Source of the DNA: Chloroflexota bacterium
Lineage (GTDB): Bacteria > Chloroflexota > Anaerolineae > Anaerolineales > Villigracilaceae
Reading direction: 5' to 3'
DNA length: 64,000 bases
Assembly: GCA_016234555.1 (NCBI GenBank)
Contig: JACRBJ010000044.1
Span: 62,001 to 126,000 of the forward strand
The number at the start of each line of letters is the position of its first letter. Position 1 is the first letter of the stretch. The translations under genes and the position numbers were made by a program. A model generated the notes under the pieces. It searched no databases and was not told the origin of the DNA. It saw only the letters and a program-made list of their open reading frames with translations. This document shows positions 8,397 through 15,412 of the stretch, piece by piece.

Positions 8397-9404
8397 TTAC
8401 TCAATCAGGTCCGCCAAATCCAACCCTGAAGCCTTGACGTACGCCGCGAAATTATCGTACATGGCGTCCTCGGCGATCTGGATTTCGTCCATGCCGTAGA
8501 CGGTTTGGATGGCAGCCTTACCATCGGGCGTCAGCATCAGGTCGATGAAGGCGCGCTGGATGACGCGGCGCATCTCGATGGGCAGGGAATTGGAGATCGA
8601 GATGTTATCGTATGGGATCACTTCCGGCACACGCCAGATGACCTTGACCTTATCCATCACATCGGGATAATCCGCTTCGAGCGAGGGAAGCTCGCGGGCG
8701 TCGATGAAGGTCGCACCAAAGTCGCAGATATCATCTGCATAGACGGCGCGAACGACGTTCAACTGACCTTCGAGAAAAGCCGCGTCTTTCACCTGAACCT
8801 GGGACTGGGTCAGCAACCCCAGCGGGATCACGTAGCCTGAGGGGGAAGTGACATCGCTCCAACAAGGCTTTTTCTCGCGGAATTGTTTCAACGCCACGAT
8901 GGCTTCGGCTGTGTTCTCGCCGCGTTCAGCATCGAAGTAGGAAGTGAATTCACCCTCACGGTTGACAATGAATTGCGCGCCGTAGAAAGCCTTCCCCTCG
9001 CGCAGGCTCGACAGGATGACCGTGACCGAGTTGTCTTTACGCGCCAGCAGGTAGCCAAACGGCGTGAGCATGGCGATGTGCGCGTTCCCCTTGTTAAGCG
9101 CATCCACAAGAACCTTTTCGGAGGACGGGGCAACGGTCACCAGTCTGTAGCCGGTATGCGACTCGATGAATGCCGCAACGGTCTCCGCCGCCGCGACGGC
9201 GTCGGCGCTGGAACGCGGGGAGGGACTCAGGGCGAAGATCAAGGGATTTTGTTCAGTGCCAGGCTCGGGCGGCGCAAGAGGAGTCGGTGTGGGAACAGGA
9301 GGCAGTGTGGGAGCGGGCGTCTGCGTGGGAGTCCCCGAAATCAACTGGACAGGGAATGAACATCCAAGAATCGCAAGGATCAGTATGGGAAGGAATTTTC
9401 TCAT
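8397..9404 (-). CDS. PhnD-type substrate-binding lipoprotein
   Basis: The 335-residue protein has a signal peptide and lipobox (ILGC, Cys15) followed by a Thr/Pro linker. The periplasmic-binding domain is of the phosphate/phosphonate (PhnD) family. It shows PSPRSSADAV at its start, LLTPFGYLLA, a SYVIPLGL-like segment (SGYVIPLGLL) and the usual DICDFGATFIDAR region. Such proteins deliver oxyanions to an ABC importer, but no permease or ATPase lies nearby. It may feed a remote transporter or act as a sensor. Start ATG 9404 gives a well-formed signal peptide. Confidence 0.85.
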   Translation of the reverse strand: MRKFLPILILAILGCSFPVQLISGTPTQTPAPTLPPVPTPTPLAPPEPGTEQNPLIFALSPSPRSSADAVAAAETVAAFIESHTGYRLVTVAPSSEKVLVDALNKGNAHIAMLTPFGYLLARKDNSVTVILSSLREGKAFYGAQFIVNREGEFTSYFDAERGENTAEAIVALKQFREKKPCWSDVTSPSGYVIPLGLLTQSQVQVKDAAFLEGQLNVVRAVYADDICDFGATFIDARELPSLEADYPDVMDKVKVIWRVPEVIPYDNISISNSLPIEMRRVIQRAFIDLMLTPDGKAAIQTVYGMDEIQIAEDAMYDNFAAYVKASGLDLADLIE

Positions 9405-9469
9405 TTCGCTGAAGTTATGTCACAATGATACTATAATTAGACAAGTTGGCAAAAAGGAAAGGACCATCC

Positions 9470-10153
9470 ATGAAAAACACTCTGAACACAATCATGTCCA
9501 TTGTCATCCTAGTGGTACTGGCGGCGGGTGTGTATTTTATCGTACAAACCGTGCGTGAAAGCACCGCCGCGGCACAGGAAGCCGTGTCGGCTCCATTCGA
9601 GCAGGTGAACCAGGCGAACCAGGCTTTGCAGACCCAGGTGGCGCAGATACGAAACCCCACCCCCACAGTGATCGTCGACCCGGTGACGTACATTACCAAT
9701 GTGAAATCGCTGGCGCGACTGGAGACGATTCAATACAGCGTGGAGCAGGTGGTCACCTGCGAGGTCAACCAGCAGGGTCCGCTGGCTGTTTTTCTGGGCG
9801 ACAAGGTGTTGTTCGTGGGACATGGGCTTGTCATCGCCGGCATCGATATGGAGAAGATTCAACCCACCGACATGCGTCTGGGCGGCGATACCCTGTACGT
9901 GCGCCTGCCCCCCGCCGAGATTTTCGTGGCGACACTGGACAACAACAAGTCGTACGTGTATGACCGTGAGACGGGTCCCTTTGCCTCCACCGACGTGAGT
10001 CTGGAGACCAACTGCCGCCAGGCGGCGGAGGAAAAAATCCGCCAGAGTGTGCTGGAGGACGGGATTCTCCAGCAGGCGCAGACCAACGCCGAAAACTACC
10101 TTTTCAAATTCTTCACCACGCTTGGATACAAATCAATTCAGTTCGAACATTGA
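9470..10153 (+). CDS. DUF4230 membrane-anchored protein
   Basis: The 227-residue protein has one N-terminal transmembrane helix (about 7-28), a short coiled stretch (about 30-60) and a DUF4230 domain. The domain starts near LARLETIQYSVEQVVTCE and ends with FFTTLGYKSIQF. The family has no assigned biochemical role. ATG 9470 is chosen because AAAGGA precedes it; an upstream TTG at 9446 is less likely. It is divergent from the PhnD-like gene, and a TATAAT lies in the shared region at 9432-9437, without a clear -35 element. Confidence 0.8.
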   Translation: MKNTLNTIMSIVILVVLAAGVYFIVQTVRESTAAAQEAVSAPFEQVNQANQALQTQVAQIRNPTPTVIVDPVTYITNVKSLARLETIQYSVEQVVTCEVNQQGPLAVFLGDKVLFVGHGLVIAGIDMEKIQPTDMRLGGDTLYVRLPPAEIFVATLDNNKSYVYDRETGPFASTDVSLETNCRQAAEEKIRQSVLEDGILQQAQTNAENYLFKFFTTLGYKSIQFEH

Positions 10154-10233
10154 AATGAAAACCCGGTGAAGGCTGGAATTTGAAATATAATCGAATTTGA
10201 GATCGTGCCCATATTCACCAAAAGGAGAAACCC

Positions 10234-10701
10234 ATGAAAGGCAATGAAAAAGTCATCGGCATATTGAACGCCTTCCTGGCGGATGAATTGACCGCCATCA
10301 ACCAGTACATGGTCCATTCCGAGATGTGCGCCAACTGGGGTTACAACAAGTTGCACAAAGCAGCCGAAAAACGCGCCATCGACGAAATGAAACATGCTGA
10401 AAAGCTCATCGCCCGCATCCTTTTCCTCGAAGGCATCCCAATCGTCAGCGATTTGAAGAAGATCAACATCGGCGCGACGGTGGAAGCCCAACTCAAGAGC
10501 GACCTGGCGGCGGAGTCGGGCGCAATCAAGGACTACAACGAAGGAATCCGTCTTTGTCTCGAAGTGGGCGACAACGGCACACGCGAGTTGATCGATGCCA
10601 ACCTGCACGACGAGGAGGAGCATCTCGACTGGCTGGAAGCCCAACTCGACCAGGTCAGCCAGATGGGTCTGCAAAACTACCTGCTTGGACAGACCAGCTA
10701 A
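10234..10701 (+). CDS. bfr: Bacterioferritin
   Basis: Iron-storage ferritin of 155 residues that oxidises Fe(II) at a dinuclear centre and stores it in a 24-mer shell. Ferroxidase ligands are seen at Glu18, Glu51 and His54, with later Glu residues in HDEEEHLDWLE. Met52, the haem ligand of bacterioferritins, is present. A strong Shine-Dalgarno (AAAGGAG) precedes ATG 10234. It is a single-gene unit closed by a terminator at 10715-10740. Confidence 0.95.
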   Translation: MKGNEKVIGILNAFLADELTAINQYMVHSEMCANWGYNKLHKAAEKRAIDEMKHAEKLIARILFLEGIPIVSDLKKINIGATVEAQLKSDLAAESGAIKDYNEGIRLCLEVGDNGTRELIDANLHDEEEHLDWLEAQLDQVSQMGLQNYLLGQTS

Positions 10702-10714
10702 CAGTCACAAAAAA

Positions 10715-10740
10715 GACGCCCTCGAAAGGGCGTCTTTTTT
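10715..10740. terminator. Bidirectional terminator between bfr and the C39-like gene
   Basis: The stem GACGCCCT/AGGGCGTC has a 4-nt loop, with six T on the right and six A on the left, so it can stop both converging transcripts. Confidence 0.9.
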
Positions 10741-10758
10741 CAACCTGTCACCTTCAAC

Positions 10759-11421
10759 TCACGGGGAAGGAATCACCATCCACCAGCCCGCTCCGCCGGG
10801 ATCGTCATTGTTTTGCCAGGCATCCCGGACTCCCTCGATGCCCAGCCAGTAACCCCAGCGGTGTGTGCCGGTCAGCGGGTCGTTGAAGCGGATTTTGGTC
10901 TTGTTCGGATTCTTTTCGTCGATCTCGAGCCCGGTCACCACGACGAAATGCGCGCCGGATGTGGGGTCATAAAGGCGGGTACGGATGTCGATGATGACGG
11001 GGTCGCCGCCGGTCAATTTTTCGGTCAACAGCGCCAGTCCCTCCCCGTCGGTTTTGACTCTGCCTGTCGAGACGGTGTCCGCATAATGCCTGGCAATCCT
11101 CACCATGTCCGCCGGGCTGGTGAAGGGAAGCTTGTTCTCGGTGAAATATCCCGCCGACAGGGCAAAGTCAATCACCTCCTGCTCGTCGATCTTTTCCTCT
11201 GGATAAGCGTAGTTATACGCCATGACGATGGCTGCCTCGCCACAGGAGGTGTACTTCGATTGCAGAATGGCATCCACGGGCAGGTTCATCTTCCCCAGCA
11301 GGCGCAACTGCCGCTCCCAATAGGTCTCGCCGCCGTCCGCCCGTGGGGAAAAGCCAAGCAACATCAACGTCGCCATACAAAGCAGGGTAAATATTATTTT
11401 TCGAGGGGAGCCTGGTTTCAT
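10759..11421 (-). CDS. Secreted C39-like cysteine peptidase domain protein
   Basis: The 220-residue protein has a signal peptide (about 1-28) and a papain-like C39_2 fold. The nucleophile is likely Cys60 in YTSCGEAA, the general base His158 in SGAHFVVV, and Asn180/Asp181 in RFNDPLTG completes the site. The likely role is extracytoplasmic peptide cleavage, substrate unknown; no ABC exporter domain is attached. Its ATG overlaps the stop codon of the upstream carbonic-anhydrase-like gene by 4 nt, so the two are co-translated although their functions do not obviously match. Confidence 0.8.
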   Translation of the reverse strand: MKPGSPRKIIFTLLCMATLMLLGFSPRADGGETYWERQLRLLGKMNLPVDAILQSKYTSCGEAAIVMAYNYAYPEEKIDEQEVIDFALSAGYFTENKLPFTSPADMVRIARHYADTVSTGRVKTDGEGLALLTEKLTGGDPVIIDIRTRLYDPTSGAHFVVVTGLEIDEKNPNKTKIRFNDPLTGTHRWGYWLGIEGVRDAWQNNDDPGGAGWWMVIPSP

Positions 11422-11816
11422 TCAAGACTCCTTCCAACATGCGAGATCGGCTCGAAGGTCCCATCCAAATGCAGGTAGAAGATTTCAACTTTCAGCCTGG
11501 GAAAAAGGGCTGTGATTTTCGCCTTCGCGTCCATCAGGTCGTGTTTGTGACGTTTGTATGTCCCGTCACGCCCATAGGCGCGGCAATCTTCGTGATTGAT
11601 CAGGCAGACGGTTTCAATGTTGTGAATCTGCGCCGCAAGCTGGACGTACTTCAAAACCATCTCGTAATCGTGGACTCCGCCCGCCAGCGAGATGATGTCG
11701 AAGTTGTCATATCCAAAACGGACGGTGATCCACGGTTGCAGGAATTTTTGCAGACGATAGTCCATGCAATGAACGACGAGCGCGTCGCAATGAATTGCAG
11801 GTTTTTTTGTTGGCAT
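11418..11816 (-). CDS. Beta-carbonic-anhydrase-like zinc protein
   Basis: A short protein of 132 residues. It contains the beta-carbonic anhydrase zinc motifs: CxDxR (Cys17, Asp19, Arg21) and HxxC (His75, Cys78). Length is well below typical beta-CAs (about 200 residues), so active-site architecture may be reduced, and carbonic anhydrase activity is not certain. AAGGACA precedes the ATG. It is followed by the C39-like peptidase with a 4-nt overlap. Confidence 0.75.
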   Translation of the reverse strand: MPTKKPAIHCDALVVHCMDYRLQKFLQPWITVRFGYDNFDIISLAGGVHDYEMVLKYVQLAAQIHNIETVCLINHEDCRAYGRDGTYKRHKHDLMDAKAKITALFPRLKVEIFYLHLDGTFEPISHVGRSLE

Positions 11817-11932
11817 GTTGTCCTTAATTTACCAATAATTTGTATCGTCCCGACACTTGCGCCGCGCGCCAGTGCAGTGAGGTTGGGCAGAAAGCGAGCC
11901 TAAATTATTAAAAACCTCCGGAACGTTTTATG

Positions 11933-13345
11933 TCAGATAATCTCACCTTCACCGCGTTTTAAGTATTTCCCGTTGCCGGATTTGCCCAGCCACTTTTCGC
12001 CGTCCACGATCAACTTACCCCTCAGGAAAACCTTTTCGGGGTAGCCGACCAACTCCCAGCCTTCGTAGAGACTGTAATCCGTCCGCTGGTGGGAATGCGC
12101 CACGCCGTATTTCACGCGCTTTTCGGGATCCCAAACCACGATGTCCGCATCTGCGCCGGGGACGAGCGCTCCCTTGCGTGGATACAGCCCAAAGATTTTG
12201 GCGGGGTTCGTGGACATGTATGCCACAAATTGATTCGGGGTGATCCGTCCCGTGCGGACTCCGTGAGTCCACATGACTGGCAGACGGTCTTGAACGCCGG
12301 GCAAACCGTTCGGAATCTTGGTGAAGTCCTTTGCGCCAAGTTCCTTGCCGGGGATGGCGACCTCTTTTCCTTCGTAGAGGATTGGCTTCGTGCCGTCGAA
12401 GAAGAATGGACAGTGGTCGGTGCCGACGGTTTGCAGCGTGTCTTCGTGAAGTCCCTTCCACAGCCGCGCATTGTCATCCTTCGAGCGCATCGGCGGGGAG
12501 CAAATCCATTTCGCGCCATCGGGACACCGTAACTCCTCGATACTGAAAAACAGGTACGGGGGACAGGTCTCGCCCATCACTTTGACGCCGCGCTCGCGGG
12601 CATACTTCAACATGTCCACTTCGCCGCCCATGTTCATGTGGACAATGTACACAGGCGAATCCGCCTGCTCTGCCATCGCCGCCATGCGGAGCGTTGCCTC
12701 CACCGCGCCCCAGCCCGGGCGGGTGAGCGCGTGCCATTCGGGGGAAGTGTGTCCCGCCGCCAGCGCTTCGGGGATGAGCTGCTCGATCACGTCGCCGTTT
12801 TCGCAGTGCGCCATCATCAGCATCCCATTCTCTTTGGCAAGCCGCAAAGCGCGGAAAATGCCGCCGTCGTCCAGCCGCAGTTTGCCGTTGTAGGCGGTGA
12901 ACACTTTCAGGGTTTGGATTCCCATTTCCATCAGCGCGGGTAATTCTGCCGCGAGTTTGTCATCGAAGCGGTTCAGGTTCATGTGGAAGGAATAGTCGAT
13001 TGCCGCCTTCGCAGCTTTTTCCAACCACAGGTCAGTTGAATATTTGAAGCCCTGCTCCTCCAGCACCACAAAGTCCATGACGGTGGTTGTCCCGCCAAAC
13101 GCCGCCGCCTTGTGTCCCGTGTAATGGTCGTCGGACGAAACCGTGCCAAACATGGGCAGGTCGAAGTGCGTGTGCGGGTCAATTCCGCCGGGCATGATGA
13201 GTTTGCCGCTGGCGTCGATCACCTCGGCGTTGGGATGTGTGAGATTTTTCCCAACCAGTGAGATGGTTTCGTCTTCGATAAGGATGTCCGCTTGAAAGGT
13301 TTCGGAGGCGGTGATGAGCGTGCCGTTTTTGATAAGAGTAGTCAT
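11933..13345 (-). CDS. hydA: Dihydropyrimidinase / D-hydantoinase
   Basis: A 470-residue cytoplasmic amidohydrolase that opens dihydropyrimidine or hydantoin rings. The dinuclear metal ligands are all present: His58 and His60 (GGIDPHTHF), carbamylated Lys147 (TLKVFTAY), His180, His236 and Asp310 (VGTDHCPF). N- and C-terminal strands form the composite urease-like beta-sandwich. No other pyrimidine-catabolism gene is adjacent, so the physiological substrate is open. The leader contains one arm of the inverted repeat that brackets the next upstream four-helix-bundle gene. Confidence 0.93.
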   Translation of the reverse strand: MTTLIKNGTLITASETFQADILIEDETISLVGKNLTHPNAEVIDASGKLIMPGGIDPHTHFDLPMFGTVSSDDHYTGHKAAAFGGTTTVMDFVVLEEQGFKYSTDLWLEKAAKAAIDYSFHMNLNRFDDKLAAELPALMEMGIQTLKVFTAYNGKLRLDDGGIFRALRLAKENGMLMMAHCENGDVIEQLIPEALAAGHTSPEWHALTRPGWGAVEATLRMAAMAEQADSPVYIVHMNMGGEVDMLKYARERGVKVMGETCPPYLFFSIEELRCPDGAKWICSPPMRSKDDNARLWKGLHEDTLQTVGTDHCPFFFDGTKPILYEGKEVAIPGKELGAKDFTKIPNGLPGVQDRLPVMWTHGVRTGRITPNQFVAYMSTNPAKIFGLYPRKGALVPGADADIVVWDPEKRVKYGVAHSHQRTDYSLYEGWELVGYPEKVFLRGKLIVDGEKWLGKSGNGKYLKRGEGEII

Positions 13346-13376
13346 GGGTAAAGGTTCCTGAGGAGTATGAAGTATA

Positions 13377-13408
13377 TGAGGCTTATGAAGTGTGTGAGGT
13401 AAATGAGG
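13377..13408 (+). repeat. Left arm of inverted repeat bracketing a four-helix-bundle gene
   Basis: A 32-nt tract built of degenerate units of the type TGAGGCTTATGA, TGTGTGAGG and AAATGAGG. It matches the minus strand of 13812-13843 at 27 of 32 positions. Similar but less conserved units continue to the left, to about 13359. Confidence 0.75.
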
Positions 13409-13411
13409 ATT

Positions 13412-13795
13412 CTAAGGTTTGTGATGAGTATTGTTCTGGATGGAAGTCTTTAGCCGTGAAAGCAGGTAGCCAACTTCTCGCGCTTTTTCTGTCAGGTTTT
13501 CGTAGGTCACATCTGAAAGATACCCCAAGTCATGCGCAATTTCAATATGGCTTTCCGTCTCAGCCAATGAGCCGACTGAGATGTTCAGGTGGCGCAGATA
13601 ATTAGGAGTTGTTCCCAGCGCGTATCCCTCGGTAATGTTTGCCCCTACCGAGACCGCTGAACGCCGAATTTGGCTTGTCAACCCAAACATTTCATGCTTT
13701 GGAAATTTCTCGCTCGCCTTGTAAATCATTAATGCCAGTTCGTGTGCCCGTTGCCACACAATCAATTTCCGAAAAGCCTTTAATTCCTTTTCCAT
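13412..13795 (-). CDS. Four-helix-bundle protein (S23 / 23S rRNA intervening-sequence protein family), copy 1
   Basis: A 127-residue all-helical protein of the S23 family. The hallmark order is FRKLIVWQRAHELAL, then LTSQIRRSAVSVGANITEGY, then the third and fourth helices with ARREVGYLL-like spacing. Relatives were first found in 23S rRNA intervening sequences, and others are accessory to diversity-generating retroelements. Here there is neither rRNA nor reverse transcriptase. Its ATG overlaps the upstream stop codon (TAATG). The gene lies exactly between two inverted degenerate repeats (13377-13408 and 13812-13843). Function is unknown. Confidence 0.88.
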   Translation of the reverse strand: MEKELKAFRKLIVWQRAHELALMIYKASEKFPKHEMFGLTSQIRRSAVSVGANITEGYALGTTPNYLRHLNISVGSLAETESHIEIAHDLGYLSDVTYENLTEKAREVGYLLSRLKTSIQNNTHHKP

Positions 13796-14397
13796 TAATA
13801 CCCTCCATCAACCTCATAACCCTCAGACACATCATAAGCCTCAGACGCCTCAGCCACTTCACGCCCTTTTATCCCCAACAACGCCATCACCACCTCGGGC
13901 GGCAAATCCGCTTCGGGCAGATCGACCTTGTAGAGTTGCTCGTTCTCGGCGCGTTCGCGCAGGTTCCTCCACAGAATGTCCCGCTCTTCGTTTTGGACGA
14001 CGAGGTCGTTGAGCAGTTTCGCGTTCAACAAATACTCACCAGTGGAATATAAAAACGTCAGGCGCTTCCACTTGTCGGCGCGGATCGGTTCGCGCAGTTT
14101 CTCCAATCCGCCCAGTTGGATTTTGAAATACTCCTCGTTTGCCCGCGGATGATCCTTCTCGTCGCGCAGCAACTCGCCGCGGGTGGTCAACTCGTGTCCG
14201 CGCGCCTCGGCGATGAACTCGATCTGTCCGCCACGCTCGCCAAAAGCCGAGGGCTGGTAAAAAGCCAGGTAGTCCACGGCAACAACTTTGGGCGCGGAAC
14301 GAAGCGGAATCCGATACCAGCCAAGAAGCCGCGCAATTTCCAAATCCCGCGGCGTTGGAATCAGACAGACGAGGATCAAGTCCGTTGGCTTGAGCAT
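13795..14397 (-). CDS. Conserved-looking hypothetical protein with a repeat-derived C-terminus
   Basis: The 200-residue soluble protein has no recognised family. It contains GWYRIPLRSAPKVVAVDYL near the start, an Arg/Glu-rich middle, and a long helical region. The last 17 residues (ASEAYDVSEG...) are encoded by the right arm of the inverted repeat that brackets the four-helix-bundle gene. The natural end was therefore probably near GIKGREV. The start codon at 14397 lies 6 nt after a minus-strand TATAAT and has no Shine-Dalgarno, pointing to a leaderless mRNA. Confidence 0.7.
   Translation of the reverse strand: MLKPTDLILVCLIPTPRDLEIARLLGWYRIPLRSAPKVVAVDYLAFYQPSAFGERGGQIEFIAEARGHELTTRGELLRDEKDHPRANEEYFKIQLGGLEKLREPIRADKWKRLTFLYSTGEYLLNAKLLNDLVVQNEERDILWRNLRERAENEQLYKVDLPEADLPPEVVMALLGIKGREVAEASEAYDVSEGYEVDGGY
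13812..13843 (-). repeat. Right arm of inverted repeat bracketing the four-helix-bundle gene
   Basis: Reverse complement of 13377-13408 with five mismatches in 32 nt. It lies in frame at the 3' end of the 13795-14397 gene. Confidence 0.75.
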
Positions 14398-14403
14398 GGC
14401 TTT

Positions 14404-14411
14404 ATTATAAT
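14404..14411. promoter_or_regulatory. Palindromic shared -10 box for two divergent leaderless genes
   Basis: ATTATAAT reads as TATAAT on both strands. The minus-strand box (14409-14404) is 6 nt from ATG 14397, and the plus-strand box (14406-14411) is 6 nt from ATG 14418. Neither gene has a Shine-Dalgarno. No convincing -35 element is seen on either side. Confidence 0.65.
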
Positions 14412-14417
14412 GTGGAG

Positions 14418-15407
14418 ATGAAACTCATCCCCGTTTTTTTGACATTGATTTTGCTGACTTCCTGCGGACAAATCGTTCCGCCCTCCACCCCGCCCGCAGT
14501 TGATTCCAAGCCGACGGCTTTGCCCACCCTGACAGAGTCACCCGCGCCTGAGTCGTTTGCCGTGATCGGCTACTTCCCAGATTATCGGGAATTGAATCCC
14601 GTTTGGGCGGACAGCCTGACCGACATCATCTACTTCTCCGCCGAACCCCGCGCCGACGGAACGTTGAACACTTCACGTTTGAGCGAGGATACCTGGCAGG
14701 GTCTGCTGCAACTCAAAGCGGAGCGCGGACTACGTCTGCACCTGTCCATCGGCGGGTGGGAACGTTCGGCTGGTTTCGCCCCGATGACCGCCGATCTGCT
14801 CACCCGTAAAAATTTCATCGGCAGGTTGACCGAGTTTGCGCTGGCGCACAACCTCGACGGTGTGGACTTCGATTGGGAGTTCCCTGAAAACGACACTGAG
14901 TTCGACAATTACATTTTGCTCCTGACCGAGGCGAAACAGGCTTTTGCCAAACACAACCTGCTGGTCAGTGTGGCGTTGACTCCCGACCCAAGTTTCCCGC
15001 TGGCTGATTTTGCCATTGTTGACCGCGTCCACCTCATGTCCTACGACCGCGCGGCAAAACACTCCACCTTCGAGCAGGCAATGGATGACACGCAACTGTT
15101 TTTGGATGTGGGCATCCCCGCCGAAAAAATCATTTTGGGGGTTCCGTTCTACGGACGCAACACCTCGCCGCCCTACAAAGTTCTATCCTACAAGGAAATC
15201 ATCACCCGTTATTCTCCCTCACCTGCGATAGACGAAGTGGATGGAGTCTACTTCAACGGGCTGGATACCATTCAACGAAAGGTTTGTTTTGCGCTGGAGG
15301 AAAATCTCGGCGGTGTAATGGTCTGGGAACTCGCCCACGACACAACGGATTCAAATTCCCTCCTGCAAAGAATGTATATGCTTGTAAAACAAAAACACCC
15401 CTGCTGA
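14418..15407 (+). CDS. Glycoside hydrolase family 18 lipoprotein
   Basis: The 329-residue protein has a lipobox (LLTSC, Cys16), a Thr/Pro linker, and a GH18 TIM barrel from about residue 50. The catalytic motif LDGVDFDWEFP places the acid at Glu154. SxGG-like LSIGGWERS, MSYDRAAK and a C-terminal GVMVWELAHD also fit. Enzymes of this family cut chitin or GlcNAc-containing polymers, and here the target may be peptidoglycan, chitin or glycoprotein debris. ATG 14418 lies 6 nt after TATAAT, so the mRNA is probably leaderless. Confidence 0.9.
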   Translation: MKLIPVFLTLILLTSCGQIVPPSTPPAVDSKPTALPTLTESPAPESFAVIGYFPDYRELNPVWADSLTDIIYFSAEPRADGTLNTSRLSEDTWQGLLQLKAERGLRLHLSIGGWERSAGFAPMTADLLTRKNFIGRLTEFALAHNLDGVDFDWEFPENDTEFDNYILLLTEAKQAFAKHNLLVSVALTPDPSFPLADFAIVDRVHLMSYDRAAKHSTFEQAMDDTQLFLDVGIPAEKIILGVPFYGRNTSPPYKVLSYKEIITRYSPSPAIDEVDGVYFNGLDTIQRKVCFALEENLGGVMVWELAHDTTDSNSLLQRMYMLVKQKHPC

Positions 15408-15412
15408 TTCGG

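Noticed and set aside
13359..13605. Short plus-strand frame through the repeat arm (EEYEVYEAYEV-like)
   Set aside because: It is translation of the repeat itself, antisense to the S23 gene, without start signals.
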